Positions 12,928 through 25,489 of a stretch of 64,000 nt of DNA are shown piece after piece. The translations under genes were made by a program, and so were the position numbers. The stretch comes from Gigaspora margarita (lineage: Eukaryota > Glomeromycota > Glomeromycetes > Diversisporales > Gigasporaceae). The stretch spans positions 268,931 through 332,930 of the forward strand of contig WTPW01000069.1 of assembly GCA_009809945.1 (NCBI GenBank). Reading direction: 5' to 3'. Numbering within the stretch: the stretch's first letter is position 1; each line of letters starts with the position of its first letter. Below the pieces are notes generated by a model, which was not told the origin of the DNA, searched no databases, and saw only the letters and a program-made list of their open reading frames with translations.

Positions 12928-13455
12928 TATAAAAAAATGATTTATACATAAAGTTTGTACTTGGTACATTCTATTCTAACTTACATATTCATCAGGTGTC
13001 ATTAGTTGTTAGACAAAGAGATCTAGGCATATTTCAGAAATAAATAGGTGTTTAAAAAACCTTATTTGTGTATCAAAATTTTGAAATCAAAAAATGAAAT
13101 GGGGGTGTTTAGAAACTCCCATTTGATGAAATAAATAAAAATTTTTTATTATTAGATCAACCAACTATCTAATAATAATAAAATAATATTAGAAGCAATT
13201 TATAATAATGAAGATCATATAATTAAGTGTATTCAAATTTTAAATAAGATTTGTACATCTTCTATTTGATAATAAATATGTCTTCTTGTTTTATCAAAAT
13301 AAGATTTACAAATTTTAATTCTGAAACCCTTATTATTATAATGTTCTGCATCATTTCTAAACTTATATTGATTCTCAATTAGCATGTGTTAATATAATGT
13401 TTTGCATTATTTATGAATTTATGTTGATTCTCAATTGACATGTGTTATTTATTAA

Positions 13456-14060
13456 CCCTATAAGAAAATTGGACCAGATTGGCATGGGTTGCGTCAGATA
13501 AGCACAGGTTATAATCTGAATTGTATGGGTATAGTCCAGATTTGTATGGGTATGGTCCAGATTGGTACAGATTCTGTGGACTATGTAGGACTATATCCCA
13601 TACCAAATGGATCATGCTTAGGTTTTGCAATGTTACTTGTTGAATCAGCATGGGTTTTAGCATAGGTAATGAACGTAAATTTATGTGCCACTGTGATAAC
13701 AATGTAGATTAACTATTAGACCATAATTTATATAAGTAATCAATATAAGATGAACAAGCTAACTGCATGAAGTAAAATTTTGTAGAAATTTTTTGTTAAG
13801 ATACACAAAGAAGCTTCGTTAGTGAAATTATAAGATATTTTCCTTTTTTAAAAAAAATCACTTACTGATCTTTCACTTTCTATGAATTGAGCTATCACAT
13901 TTCATATGATATATTATGTGCCACCCTTTGCCATAATGTCCATGCCATTTTTACTGTGCCATTCTGTAAAATGTTCCTGTATGTACCACATGATCCATGC
14001 CATCTTGAGTATTTCTAACACCAATCTGTACTACTACCCATACTACTTTTCTTACAGAGG
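13456..14060. mobile_element. CCCTGTAAG-family repeat, copy 1
   Basis: The left end is CCCTATAAGAAAATTGGACC and the right end read inward is CCTCTGTAAGAAAAGTAG. The body matches the inverted copy at 15368-16273, for example the TAAGTAATCAATATAAGATG block at 13733. It is rich in repeated GGCACGT/TGGCATGG strings. No target duplication is clear. Bases 12930-13450 between the elements show nothing recognisable. Confidence 0.55.
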
Positions 14061-14146
14061 AATCGTGAAATGTCATTTGTCATTTTAGAACTGATATCTA
14101 TTTATCAATTAATAAAAATAAGCAAAATAATAATAATAAAGTAAAA

Positions 14147-14912
14147 GGGTGTGGCAATTTAGAGAAGTGGTCAGATTGTTACCCCAAGCAGTAGGTCAAA
14201 AGTTCAAATTCCACTGATGATGATAACGAAAATTAGACCTGTGTTATAGTAACTGTGGCTCATATCAGTTGGGTAAGAAACCTGTAACCTTGTTTTCACT
14301 ATCTTGAATGGGAGCTCTCAGGCGCAATGGTGTTGTCATACCAAAAATCCAAGAAACCTAAAAAATAGAAACCTGTTTGGGAAGTCCCAAATAAAGAGGT
14401 AGATTAGAATTTCTGATGGCACTACTATAAAAGAGGTCAGTGCCAGGTCTGAACGAACCTTATAAGGGCAAGGAGGTACCTAGTGGTATGGACAACCAGA
14501 CTGCAAGTGTCGTTATAATGCAGATGCATCAGTTACTAAAAATCTATGAATGACTATGAAATGGGACATGGCTGTTCAATAGTATAAGACCAGTTGTAGA
14601 CTGGTTCTAGCTAGACCCACGCTTAAACCTAGATGAGACTAGTGCAGCTAGTTACACTTGATTTCCCTAGAGAAACTGGAGTGAGTCAGGTTTGTTAGAG
14701 AGTAGTATTATATGTGTATCAGAAATCAGAGGGTTTAAATAGACAACTTCCATTGTTGGGTTGTAGGTATGGCAGCTAGTGTAGAACCTTCAGGTGGACT
14801 ACTTAAATTAGGTACTATAAGTGCACATGTGGCTGGTTGCATCCTCGTTTCATATTTACAATATAATATGAAAATAATTCTAACAATAAAATCATGGTGA
14901 GATGGCCAAATT
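14147..14912 (+). mobile_element. tRNA-headed SINE, copy 2, with long TSD
   Basis: It begins GGGTGTGGCAATTTAG, with a B box AGTTCAAATTCC at 14201-14212. It ends in an A-rich tail and is flanked by a repeated AATAATAATAATAAAGTAAAA (14126-14146, and again within 14924-14949). A long duplication plus an A tail indicates LINE-driven target-primed insertion. It is full-length relative to copy 1 and has no coding capacity. Confidence 0.8.
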
Positions 14913-15367
14913 TAAAAAAAAATAAAATAATAATAATAATAAAGTAAAAAAATTAAAATAAATAAACAAATATATAAATGCAAATAAAAATGAATTACTA
15001 AATATTATTATATGCTAACTTTCATGCATTAAAGGAATACATTGAATATTCACATATTTTTTAAAAATGTAATTAATAACTTTTGCATTCACTGCGTAGA
15101 ACACATCCACATTTGTTTTTCAGCAACAGCAGGAATCTGGTCAGGTGTCTTGTCTAACCCGAATCTAAAAGAAGATAATTACTAAATTTTTTTTTTAAAA
15201 AAAAATAAATTTATCTTTTTCATGACCTTCATGCACAGCCTGGTGGTAGCACAGATTATTTTGTAAAATTTTTGACATAACAAACTTGCATCCCAAGTTA
15301 TTCCTATCTTGTTTAGGTGAGCAGTTCGTCTGTTTCGCCAATTTAAAGAACCTTAAGGTTTAGCTTG

Positions 15368-16273
15368 CCCTGTAAGAAAAGTGGTACAGGTGGTGGTACG
15401 GGTTGGTGTTGGGAATGCTCAAAATGACACAGATCATGTGGTATGTACAGGAACGTTTCACGAAATGGCACGTCATATGAAATGGCGCATCCAAATGGCA
15501 CGTATGTGTACATTACACATGTGTTGGCTCGTTTCGTGGATCAGTAAGTGATTTGTTTTTTGAAAAAGAGCAATATCTCATGATTTCACTGATGAAAAGT
15601 GATGGGCAACGCGCGGGATCCGCGCGTGATCCCGCGCAGGATGCGCGGGATTTAAAAACTCACGTGCGGGATTTTTAAATATAAGATTATCTGGCCTGCG
15701 TTAGCATATCACCTGGCCCGAATAACAAACATCTGGCCTGCTTTAACATAAGTGGGCCAATTCCTAATTAGTATTTGATGTACTTACATAAAAAAATTAT
15801 GCACGCATTAACTTTTGATTTATTTCTCATTCCACATAACAAATACGTACGTACAGAGATAATGCGCATACTGTACATTGAAATAAATTTTTTAAATTGT
15901 CATTATTAATAAAGTGGGAATCTAGACTTTTAATTTCTTGCATAAAATAATACACCAAAACTTCATATGCAGTTAGCTTATTCATCTTATATTGATTACT
16001 TATGTAAATTTAGTTAATCCACATCGTTATCGCGGTGGCACGTGAATTTACATTCATTACCCGTTCCAAATCCCGTGTCAATTCGACTAGTAAACTGCTG
16101 CAAAACCAGAGCCATTTACGGTCCATTTTGCACGGGCATACGGTCTCACACGGTCCACGGAATCCGTACCAATCTAGACTATACCCGTACCAATCCGGAT
16201 CATGACCCGTGCCAAAAAGACCCGTGTCTATCCGACGCAACCCGTGCCGATCCGGTCCAATTTTCTTGTAGGG
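15368..16273. mobile_element. CCCTGTAAG-family repeat, copy 2
   Basis: The left end is CCCTGTAAGAAAAGTGGTAC and the right end read inward is CCCTACAAGAAAATTGGACC. It is interrupted at about 15598-15960 by a truncated hAT-type repeat. The outer parts contain multiple GGCACGT-type motifs. Frames at 16010-16311 are repeat translations. Confidence 0.6.
15598..15960. mobile_element. hAT-type repeat (CGCGGGATC family), copy b, 3' truncated
   Basis: It starts AGTGATGGGCAACGCGCGGG and follows the intact copy at 60467 through the CTAGACTTTTAATTTCTTGC block, then stops. The GC-rich end repeats GCGCGGGATCC strings. Confidence 0.7.
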
Positions 16274-18218
16274 TTGAATTTAGGGCTACACTGAAGATCA
16301 GAATTTTTTAATATTTAAGCATTCATTATAAGTCACGAAGTATATCCTTGCTCAATAAAGTGTATAAAAAAAAAAAAGATGAAACAATAAAAGAATTATC
16401 TTATAAATATCAATGAAAAAGATCATTGCAAATATAAATGTAATTATTAATAAGTAATTATTTTATGGCCTCATGATCTGTGAAAATCGAGAAAGAACAC
16501 GTTTTCAATTCAGAATTGAAGTAAATTCAGAAATGGCTCGGAACAATAATAGTATAGAATATTCCTTTTATCACGCAGCGTTCAACTTGCGCTTTTCTTA
16601 TTGTATTCCGTACTGTGTAAAGAAAAATAAAATAAGTGCTTACTGTACAAGTATATATTCATATATAATATAATAATAATTATTACAGTATACGCTTACA
16701 AAAAACTGAAAGCCATTATAAGTTTAAAGTGTAACTTATTTATATCGACTTATTAAATAATATAATAAACAAACGAAATATTAAAATCATGTTCTTATTT
16801 AAAATACATTAAATTCATGATGTAGACAAGTTTTACACCGGGTGATGCTAGTTATTTATTAAACTTATTCTAATTTCGCTTTCTATTTGCGGCTATTTTT
16901 TTGTCTTTATTACGCTTTTTATACTTGTATTATATGACTTACCTATTCTATTTCGACAAATTACAGTATTTCATAAAATAACATTCATAAATAAAAAAAA
17001 TTATAATTATCTTAAACCAATTATGTTATTTGAAATGTAAATATTGGACTAAAATAAATTTATATGTAAATCTTTAACGGCAAAAAAAGACGTCTTAAAT
17101 TGGTTAAATGAATTTTAAAAAATATAAAAGACTCAATGCAACTAATCGAACCATTTCAATTAAAAGAAAAAATTACTTTTGAGGGTACGCTATTGTATTC
17201 AGTTATATGTAGTAAAACAAAAAATAATAAAAGTGTGATCAAAAAAAAAATACTATTATTAATTAAATGGACTATATAAATAAAAAAAAATTGGTCCCGG
17301 AGGTTGCACGAGACTATCACATGATCGTCTGAAACACCTGGTATACATTTTCTTATTGTAATAAACAAAAGGTCGAAGTTTTATATATAGATAATTAATA
17401 TGAAAAACTGACGCTTCATTGATTAAATTTCATGACTTAAATTAAGCTATATTTGTCTTATCGTGTTCGGTATTTCTACTAAATTTAATTCTTACCCGCT
17501 GCGATGGTACAGTACTATAAAAACATGTGAAACAGAAATGATGAAATACTGGCTTCCCCGGATGTTCTGCCCTTATAAGAACGGGAAAAAAATCTTGAGT
17601 AAAATATTTTAGTAGGTATTTAAATTTAGAAATTTCTTATTGTACACTAATTAATCAATTTGGAAATCCATGTAACATATAAATTTTAACCAAAAAATAA
17701 ACCCGATTTAAGGTTAGGTAAGGGTTAGCTTTGGGATGTAAAGAGTTATAGTTTATGCCAAAATTTTGCAAGAAACGTTTTTTTTTAGAATCTCAAAGCC
17801 TAATTTATAATCGGGGGTTGAGATATTAATATACCCGTGCTTCATGCTGTAGTGTACAAATAGAAATTCTCCTAAATTTAATCTATCATTAATTAAAGTC
17901 AAAATTGATTATTGGTTTCTCATAATCCATCAAGAGGTTATTTCTATTGAGTTGAATTAGTTATTCCTAATAATAGACGAACAATGTAATAAAATAAATA
18001 ATATATTGATTAACGCTGAAAACAAGAGGAGCTGAGATAATTCAAAGAGATTTAAATACCAGGGGTAAGACTACAGATATTTCAGAATAGGAAAGAACCC
18101 CTTTAATCTACATATATATTTCATTTTAAATAGCGATCCATGATCCAGTGAAACTTATAAATAATTTCTAAATGTTCTGAAATTGTCCCTTCAAAAAATC
18201 ATTATTAAATTTAATGTA
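16274..18218. other. No gene recognised upstream of the exonuclease
   Basis: This is AT-rich, apparently low-copy sequence. The frame 16473-16673 (66 codons) has no family I recognise and no splice context that I trust. I see no repeats comparable to the flanking regions, so the exonuclease gene sits in a quiet island. Confidence 0.4.
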
Positions 18219-20178
18219 ATGATGGATCAAAAAATATCAATCTTATTAATTTTTACACTGTTCTTTGTACAGTCTGTCACTTCAGATGCTACCATCACTC
18301 CATTTGCTACTATTACTCATCAAGCTTGTCCTACTTTACCACCTTCTTGTAACAGCTGTAAGTTTTACTTAATAAAAAGCATTTTAAATAAAGCATATAT
18401 TCGTAACATTTAAAAAAATTAATTTGTCATGTAAATGCAATATCTAGAGTAAGTATTGCTTTATATTAATTCATAAATTTATTTATACTGACTTTAGTAC
18501 CAGTGAATATGTAGCTCTAGATTGTGAATTTATGCATATTGGTCCTCAAGGCGCAACTATACTTAATACAGTGGTTGCTCAGGTAGCAATAGTAGATTAC
18601 GATGGTAATATAATATTAAACGAATATGTACGTCCAGATGCGCCAATATCTTATTGGAGAACTCCGAGAGACTATTTATATATTAATGGTAAGTACCTCC
18701 AATAAATTACTATTTATATTATTCTATATTCTAATAAATTAATATTCAGGAACCAGCCCTGCGCAAATGGTATCAAAAGTGCACCAAATAGTAAAGGACA
18801 AGATAATTGTTGGTTATAATTTGTATAACGATATAACGGTATGGCTGCTATAAATAATGTTTATAAATATACTATGATAGTATAATTTGACGTTTATATA
18901 TCATGGCTTAGTTCAGTTTCAATTATCATTATATTTGAAGATTAAATTAAATACCTTATTATGTCAATTATATAGGGATTATGGATAACTAACCCACCAG
19001 ATATGTTACGTGATGTTGAACTTTGTCCCAAGTATAGTCTCGGGCGTGGGGTTGGAACATTAAGTCTAAAAGCAGCTGTGCAAATGGATCTCAACCGTAC
19101 TATTCAACGAAGTAACTTTCATGATGCGGTAAATTTAATTTATAATTTTAATAAAGTTCTATATAATGATTTTAATTTATAAAGCATATTAATAGTTAGA
19201 AGATGCATTGGCAACTATGGAATTGTTTCGAATAAATCGTGATTTTTGGGATGTAATGATACCCAAGCGTGATTTTAGGGTAACGAAAACCTCTGTACCA
19301 ACTTTAGCACCATGTCCTACTGCAGCACCTGTCTGCCTGCCTCCTACAGAGTAAATATGCTTATATATTGTTATGTGTGAGTCTAAGTATTTTATATTAA
19401 AACGTTAATATATATCTTTATTAGTGATTATATAGCATTGAATCTTATGTCTGCTGTGTTCAGTAGAGGTAAAAAGAAGGAATTTATTCCTCTTCATGTA
19501 ACATTAGTGGATTATGGGCAAAACATTGTAATAAATGAATATATACTTCAGAATATCACGGATCTTCAAACCAATGTTACTGGAGTTATACCAGAAATAT
19601 ATTATGCAGAAGGTAAAGTAAATAATCCAATCAACATTATGAATATATTTACGTTATCGCATATTCTAGAATATAAATATTTTAATATTTAGCACGTAAT
19701 TTTACTGACGTACGAAGTTCACTGATCAACAAAACAGACAGCAAGATTATTATTGGCTACAGTGTACTTCCGCCTATTAAGGTAGCTTTCTTTTTCATTT
19801 ATTTACATATATGTTTATTGAGATTAAATTAATATATATTATTACAATATTCCAATTGTAAAGTTACTTAAATTAGATCAGAAAAAAGCAAAGATGCGTG
19901 ACCTTCAGCGTGCGCCACCTATTCGCTTTGATCCGATATTAAGGAAACAACCACCTAGTATAGATGTTTTTGCAAAAAATGAACTTAATATAAGTCTTTT
20001 AGATCATGGTCTACCATCTTCGGTAAGTTTAATTTAATTTTTAATTTTTGAAAAAAAATCATAATACCGTATCAAATTTTTTATTTAATCAATGTGTTAT
20101 TAGATTTTAAGAGCAAAGGCAACAATGTTATTGTACCAAAAATATAGAGCTGATGATGAGTTAATGATACAACGGTAA
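18219..20178 (+). CDS. Predicted secreted DEDDh 3'-5' exonuclease with a dead second domain
   Basis: There are nine exons: 18219-18357, 18515 (or 18498)-18688, 18750-18838, 18976-19128, 19196-19350, 19425-19612, 19693-19781, 19864-20022 and 20104-20178, with GT-AG introns. They encode about 406 residues. The N-terminus is a strong signal peptide (hydrophobic ILLIFTLFFVQSV, likely cut near VTS-DA). Domain 1 shows ExoI LDCEF, ExoII VGYNLYNDI (His replaced by Tyr, Asp kept) and ExoIII HDALED, the DEDDh catalytic set of REX/ISG20-like nucleases. Domain 2 (about 237-406) keeps the fold pattern, but ExoI reads YIALNLMSA and the ExoIII His/Asp are lost, so it should be inactive. Exons 3 and 7 are both 89 nt, and intron phases (1,0,0) match between halves, indicating internal duplication. 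The start is the first of two ATGs. The exon 1-2 junction is uncertain: the GTAAGT donor at 18358 stays in frame with the AG ending at 18514, but not with the better acceptor at 18497, which would keep YVALDCEF. Confidence 0.8.
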
Positions 20179-21885
20179 AATAGCCAACCAATCAGAAAGA
20201 TTTAGTTATTTGGTAATATTTTATACCTTCGGTATAATACTAGTGGTCAAGATTTTTCATCTCTATATTTCAAAAGTAATTTGATATGCCATTTTATCTC
20301 ATGAATCACAAGGCAAAATGAATGTAAAAGTCATTAACGACAATGTTAATAGATAGTTTAAGATTTTATCTTCTTAATTAGAGATGAAGGTTAAAATAAT
20401 AAAATTAAATGTATAAACCTAAAATGTATAGAACTAATTTGAGTGCTGCCAAAAGAAAAATGAGTTTGCGGGCTTTCAAGTTTATCTTTTAAATTAAGTG
20501 GCAAGTAATGGGTTAGACTAATAACCACTTTTTCTTGCATCATAATTAATATTTCTTTTTTAGGAATACAATATATGAACGATTGGCACTAAGTTACATT
20601 CTTTTATTTTTTAGGAGTTGAAATAACATCAGCAGAGATGCAAGAAACTTTTTCTTGCCATCATAATTGATATTTCATTTTTAGGAGTTCAAAATGTGAA
20701 CTATTGACACTAAGTTACAGCCTATTTCTTTCTCAGGAGCTTAAATAAGATCAACAGAGATTCATGATTTAAAATTAGCCAACAAAATCGGTTAAAAGTT
20801 ACAGGTGAATAAAATTTTAATACTATAGATGATGTATACTATTATTCATAATTTACATCATGATTTTCCAGTTGTGCAACTACCTTATTTATACTCACTA
20901 TTTTTTTTTTGAAACTGTCTGAAAATTATTCGTTCGTTTAACAGTTTAACCTAATTGATTTTAATATCATTACGAAAGTTTGGGCAAAGTTCAACATCAT
21001 TCAAACAATTTAGTATCATCAACCTAAAAAATTCCACTATCTATATTACCCAATCAAAATTTAAAGGTCATGTAGCATAAAATCAAACAAAACACATCCA
21101 AACTCGAACATTAACATTATTCTACCTAAGCAGAAGCAAAATTTTATGTGATTAAATTTTTTCAATCCTTAATTATTTGATATTTTTTAATTTCTAGCAT
21201 GCCCATTTTTAAATATTTTCAACATCTTTCGTTCGGATTATAATGAATTTGTCGTAAATCACATGATCATACCATATTGGAATTCTTGCTTTCAGGACTA
21301 TGATAATCATAAATTGAGTTTTTAAAGTGTACAGATAAAAAAATATCGAAAGTAATTAACGAACCCGAGATGAACCTGAAATGTATACAATAACGCCAAG
21401 AGAAACAAATGCGACGTCAGGTGTTCAAGCTTATTTATTATTTATCAGATTCATGATTACGTTCATTTATATTACTTTCAATTTTAAGAAGCCAAATCTG
21501 GTAAAAAATAAGTGGCAAAATTGAAAGTTCGAAGCCTCATTTTTAATAACAAATGCAAATTATTTTTTTAAATAATATAAATCAGCACTCATGAATAATG
21601 AACCGGTCAAGATAATGAAATCGAGTTATACACGCCATTAGTTGTGTTTTTGATCAAACATCAGAACTTGTTTTATATATAAGTGTTAGCATTACCTACA
21701 ATTTATATACATGGTATTTTTTATTAATAATTTAATTAGACAATTCCAATCTGTCTACGGTAAATAATGACTTTCGTTGAAGTCACCAAGAATACTTACT
21801 ATGTGCAGGATGTTGACACTTATGAACTTGGTTATACGATTGGTTGAATCTGACAGGCAATAAATATTTATTTGTTGTTATTTTC
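20179..21885. other. Gene-free; local tandem duplication at 20520-20770
   Basis: About 120 bases are duplicated in tandem (20531-20650 and 20655-20770), sharing CTTTTTCTTGC, ATCATAATT and CACTAAGTTACA blocks. No other feature was recognised between the exonuclease stop and the transposon cluster at 21.9 kb. Confidence 0.5.
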
Positions 21886-21893
21886 GCTAAGGC

Positions 21894-22140
21894 CATTTGA
21901 AGTTAATTCTTCGGTTAACATCACCCCTAGTGATGTGCCGCGTACAGTACTACTGTACGCTAAAATTTTTGCCGATCACCTTTGTCAGCCAATCATATGC
22001 CGGAAAAGAACTATACCAGATACATACAGTACGTACTGTACGTACTGTACACTAAAATTTTTCAGGCATCATATAAATGGCACATCACTAATCACCCCCC
22101 CCCGATGGTCCCCGGTCCATCTGGTAAAACGAACATATGA
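21894..22140. mobile_element. PIF/Harbinger-like repeat fragment
   Basis: It starts TAA then GGCCATTTGAAGTTAATT, the terminal repeat of the elements at 22619 and 52321. It contains repeated GTACTGTACG strings. The partner end was not placed. The frame 21872-22150 lies inside it and is not credible as a gene. Confidence 0.45.
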
Positions 22141-22466
22141 AAAAAAATAATAAAAAAATCGTTATTTAGAAATCAAATTCAGTATCTAAATTCGATTTGT
22201 TACTTCGTGCGTGATATTACTAATATATATTAAGTATTTATGAAGTAGCTAACGTACGTACGTACATACGTACATAACTCTATATATGAGGGTCGTCTAA
22301 AGCGGTGCAGATCACGTGACACATGACAATCAATTTAATAATTTGATGATCTTCGAAGCAAACAAGAAGAATGAGAAGCGAAAACCTTGAAAAATACCAA
22401 AAACTGCAGTCTAAACCTACCTTGGTGGGTTAATTAAAAAATGTAGGGAATGCAATTTTGCTTAGG

Positions 22467-24570
22467 CCGTTTGAAGTTAATTCTTCAGTTAATATCACCC
22501 TCCCTAGTCCCGCGCGGGATTTTTAATATAAGATTATCTGGCCTGCGTTAGCATATCACCTGGTCCGCATTAACAAAACATCTGGCCTGCTTTAACATAA
22601 ATGGTCAATTCCTAATTAGGCCGTTTAAAGTTGATTAGTTGGTAACGTCATCCTCCCCCTCGGCCAGCAGTCCCCCAAAATTAAACACCAATCATAACAC
22701 AGAAAAATCTTCAATATTCATGTTATTAAATCTGACCAATAAGGTTTTAATTAAATACACCATGGCTAATGATTTGCCACGTACATACTATACGTACTGT
22801 ACTTACAGTACTGTACATACTGTACGCTAAAATTTTGGCTGATCATTTATTAAGACCCGATAGAAATATTGATATAGAAATTGACCAATCATATTTGTTA
22901 ATTTAATCAACAATAAATTATATAGCTTATATTTTAAAATATAATATTTTATAGATTTATGAATTTTATTAAATAAATTAATTAAATTATATCTAAAATA
23001 ATAAGATACTTTTTATATTAATTTTTAAGCCATCCGACCAGTGATTTTATTTCATTCAATGAGAGACAAAATTTGCATTCGGCCAATAGAAACTTGGGGA
23101 AATTAGTAAACCCAAAATTCTGCTCTGTGATTGCTACAAAAATGATGCAGATCCAAGAATTTTAGCTGCAAAAATTGTAGCACGAAGTTCTTTTTCTCGG
23201 ATGAATGTATTATATAATTTATTTATTTATTTTTTTTTTGCTCCCTCTTTTGTGAGAGAAAGTGATGTTAACTACTGAATCAAATTTATCTGACCTAATT
23301 AGTTACTCAACTAGAATCTCTAGACTAAATATAACTTGAAGTCAATTCATTATAATAGATTTACTACTTTATAAATAGGTTGTTCATTTTATATATTCGT
23401 TTTATTTGTCACTCACTCCCCTTCTGAGAGACCTGAAAAGTGATGTTAACCAAAAATTAACTTTGAACAGCCTAAATATTAATTCAATAAACTATATTTA
23501 TTAATATATTACTATATTAAAATTGATTCAAATATTATGTTAATTTTAATATAGATTAATATTAAAAGTATAACTACTAAAGCAACTTTATTATATAAGC
23601 ACTATACATACTGCACGTACTGTACACAAAAAAAATTAGACATCATATAAATGCACATCACTATCCATGGCATATATGTGTTTGTTTAAATTTCTTGTTA
23701 GTTTAAATTTTCTCTCTCCCCATGCCTGAAGCCAAAAATATTGACATTAACCAACTAATTAACTAGAAGCAGTCTTAGTATTTGATATACTTACATAAAA
23801 ATATTATGCATGCATTACAGTAACTTTTTATTTATTTCTCGTTTTACATATATACGCACATGCAAAGATAATGCGCAAACTGTACGTTGAAATAAATTTT
23901 TTAAATTGTTATCATTAATAAAGTATGAATCTAGACTTCTAATTTCTTGCATAAAATAATACACCAAAAATATTGTGTACTATATGGGTGAAAATCTCCA
24001 ATTTCAGTGATTATTTCATATGAGTAATAAGGTTAAATAAATTCAAGCAAATCATTCATGTGATTTAGTGATTATTGACTATTTGATCAGAAATTATAAG
24101 CTCAATTGTAAACTTCTTATGAGTCATTTATGGATTTTGTATATATATAACCTAGTTATAAATTTTTAGTACATTTATACCTGATTATACACCTGATTAC
24201 TTATAAATTTTTATATGCTTATGATTTGATCACTTTGTTACTATTATAATTTTAAATATGTATTTATATAATAATATTTTAAAAACATTGATAAAATTAA
24301 AGCAAATCTGCATTGATGAATTTAATAATTATAAGATTCAAATGTTTTAAAAGTAGGTAAAGTCTATATAAGCATTTTTATTTGTAATCAATGCTGTAAG
24401 ATTTATAAGAAATGATTATTATTTTAATGAGAAATTACTTTCCATGTAATTATATATACATATATATATATATATTTATTAATTGTAAAAAATCCAGAGA
24501 CTCTACTCGATCCCACAAATTCCACATCCCATATGGGATTTTTAAAAAAATCAGGATTTGCCCTTTACTA
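22467..24570. mobile_element. hAT-type repeat (CGCGGGATC family), copy c, inside Harbinger-type DNA
   Basis: A Harbinger-type end (GGCCGTTTGAAGTTAATT) begins at 22467 and is followed from about 22504 by CCCGCGCGGGATTTTTAATA, the CGCGGGATC-family repeat. That repeat resumes at 23775 after a nested insertion and ends at about 24570. It matches the intact copy at 60467-61425 over its length, with more C-to-T type decay. Confidence 0.65.
22619..23774. mobile_element. PIF/Harbinger-like MITE with TTA duplication
   Basis: It is flanked by TTA at 22616-22618 and 23775-23777. The ends are GGCCGTTTAAAGTTGATTAG and, inward from the right, GACTGCTTCTAGTTAATTAG. The uninterrupted sequence (CCTAATTAGTATTTGATGTAC-like) survives at 15765-15785. 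A 3-bp TWA duplication with GGCC ends is typical of PIF/Harbinger Tourist-like elements. A second, older end of the same type lies at about 23440-23473. Confidence 0.7.
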
Positions 24571-24749
24571 CCCCTTCTTCTTCCCTTTTTATGTTCCCAC
24601 ATATAAAAAAAGTGAAAATTTAAAAAAATTACAGTATAGCCACAAAATAATGCAATAGAATGTGCTTTGACTTTCAGTATAAATTAAGCTTAATTCAGGC
24701 TAAAATTTGAAATAACTCCATATGCATTATTTCACAGTTATACGTCAAA

Positions 24750-24960
24750 TATAAAATAAAAAATAATTTAAAATAAAAAATAATTTAAAATAAAAAAATA
24801 ATTTAAAAAAATAAATAATTTAAAATAAAAAAATAATTTAAAATAAAATAAAATAATTTAAAACAAAATAATTTAAAAAATAAAATTAAAATGAATTAAA
24901 AAAAAATAAAAAATATTTAAAAAAAAACAAAAAAAAATAAAAAATAAAAAATTAAGCTAA
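24750..24960. repeat. A-rich minisatellite
   Basis: Imperfect repeats of AATTTAAAATAAAAAAAT, with a period of about 18-20. Probably slippage-derived. Confidence 0.7.
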
Positions 24961-25489
24961 AATTTTAGTTTCTACTTGGCTATTTTCTCATATATATTTA
25001 TTTTAGATTGCGATGAAAAGATTCAAGTAAGACTACTAAAAAAGAGCTTCCAAAGTGTTTTTTATTTAATTGTAAAGAACTAGAGAACTAGTATTAATGA
25101 GTAAGAAGAAATATTTAAATAAACATCTAACTTCTACAAAAATAACAATTAAAAACCAATTATTCAAATCGATACTTTTTTATATTAAGCTATCTGATCA
25201 GTGATTTATTTTATTTAATAAGGTACAAAATTTGCATTCGACCAATAGGAACTTGGGGGAATTAGTAAACCCAAAATTTCAATTTGTAATCACATACATA
25301 CTTTAAAATAATGCAGATCCAATTACTAGATCATAAGAATTTTGGCTATAAAAATTGTATGTTCATGTGAAGTTCTTTTCTCAGATAAATGCATTATATA
25401 ATTAATTAATTATTTTTTTTGTTTCTTTCTTTTATAAGAGAAATATAATGTTAACTACTTAATCAAATTTATCTGACCTAATTAGCAAC

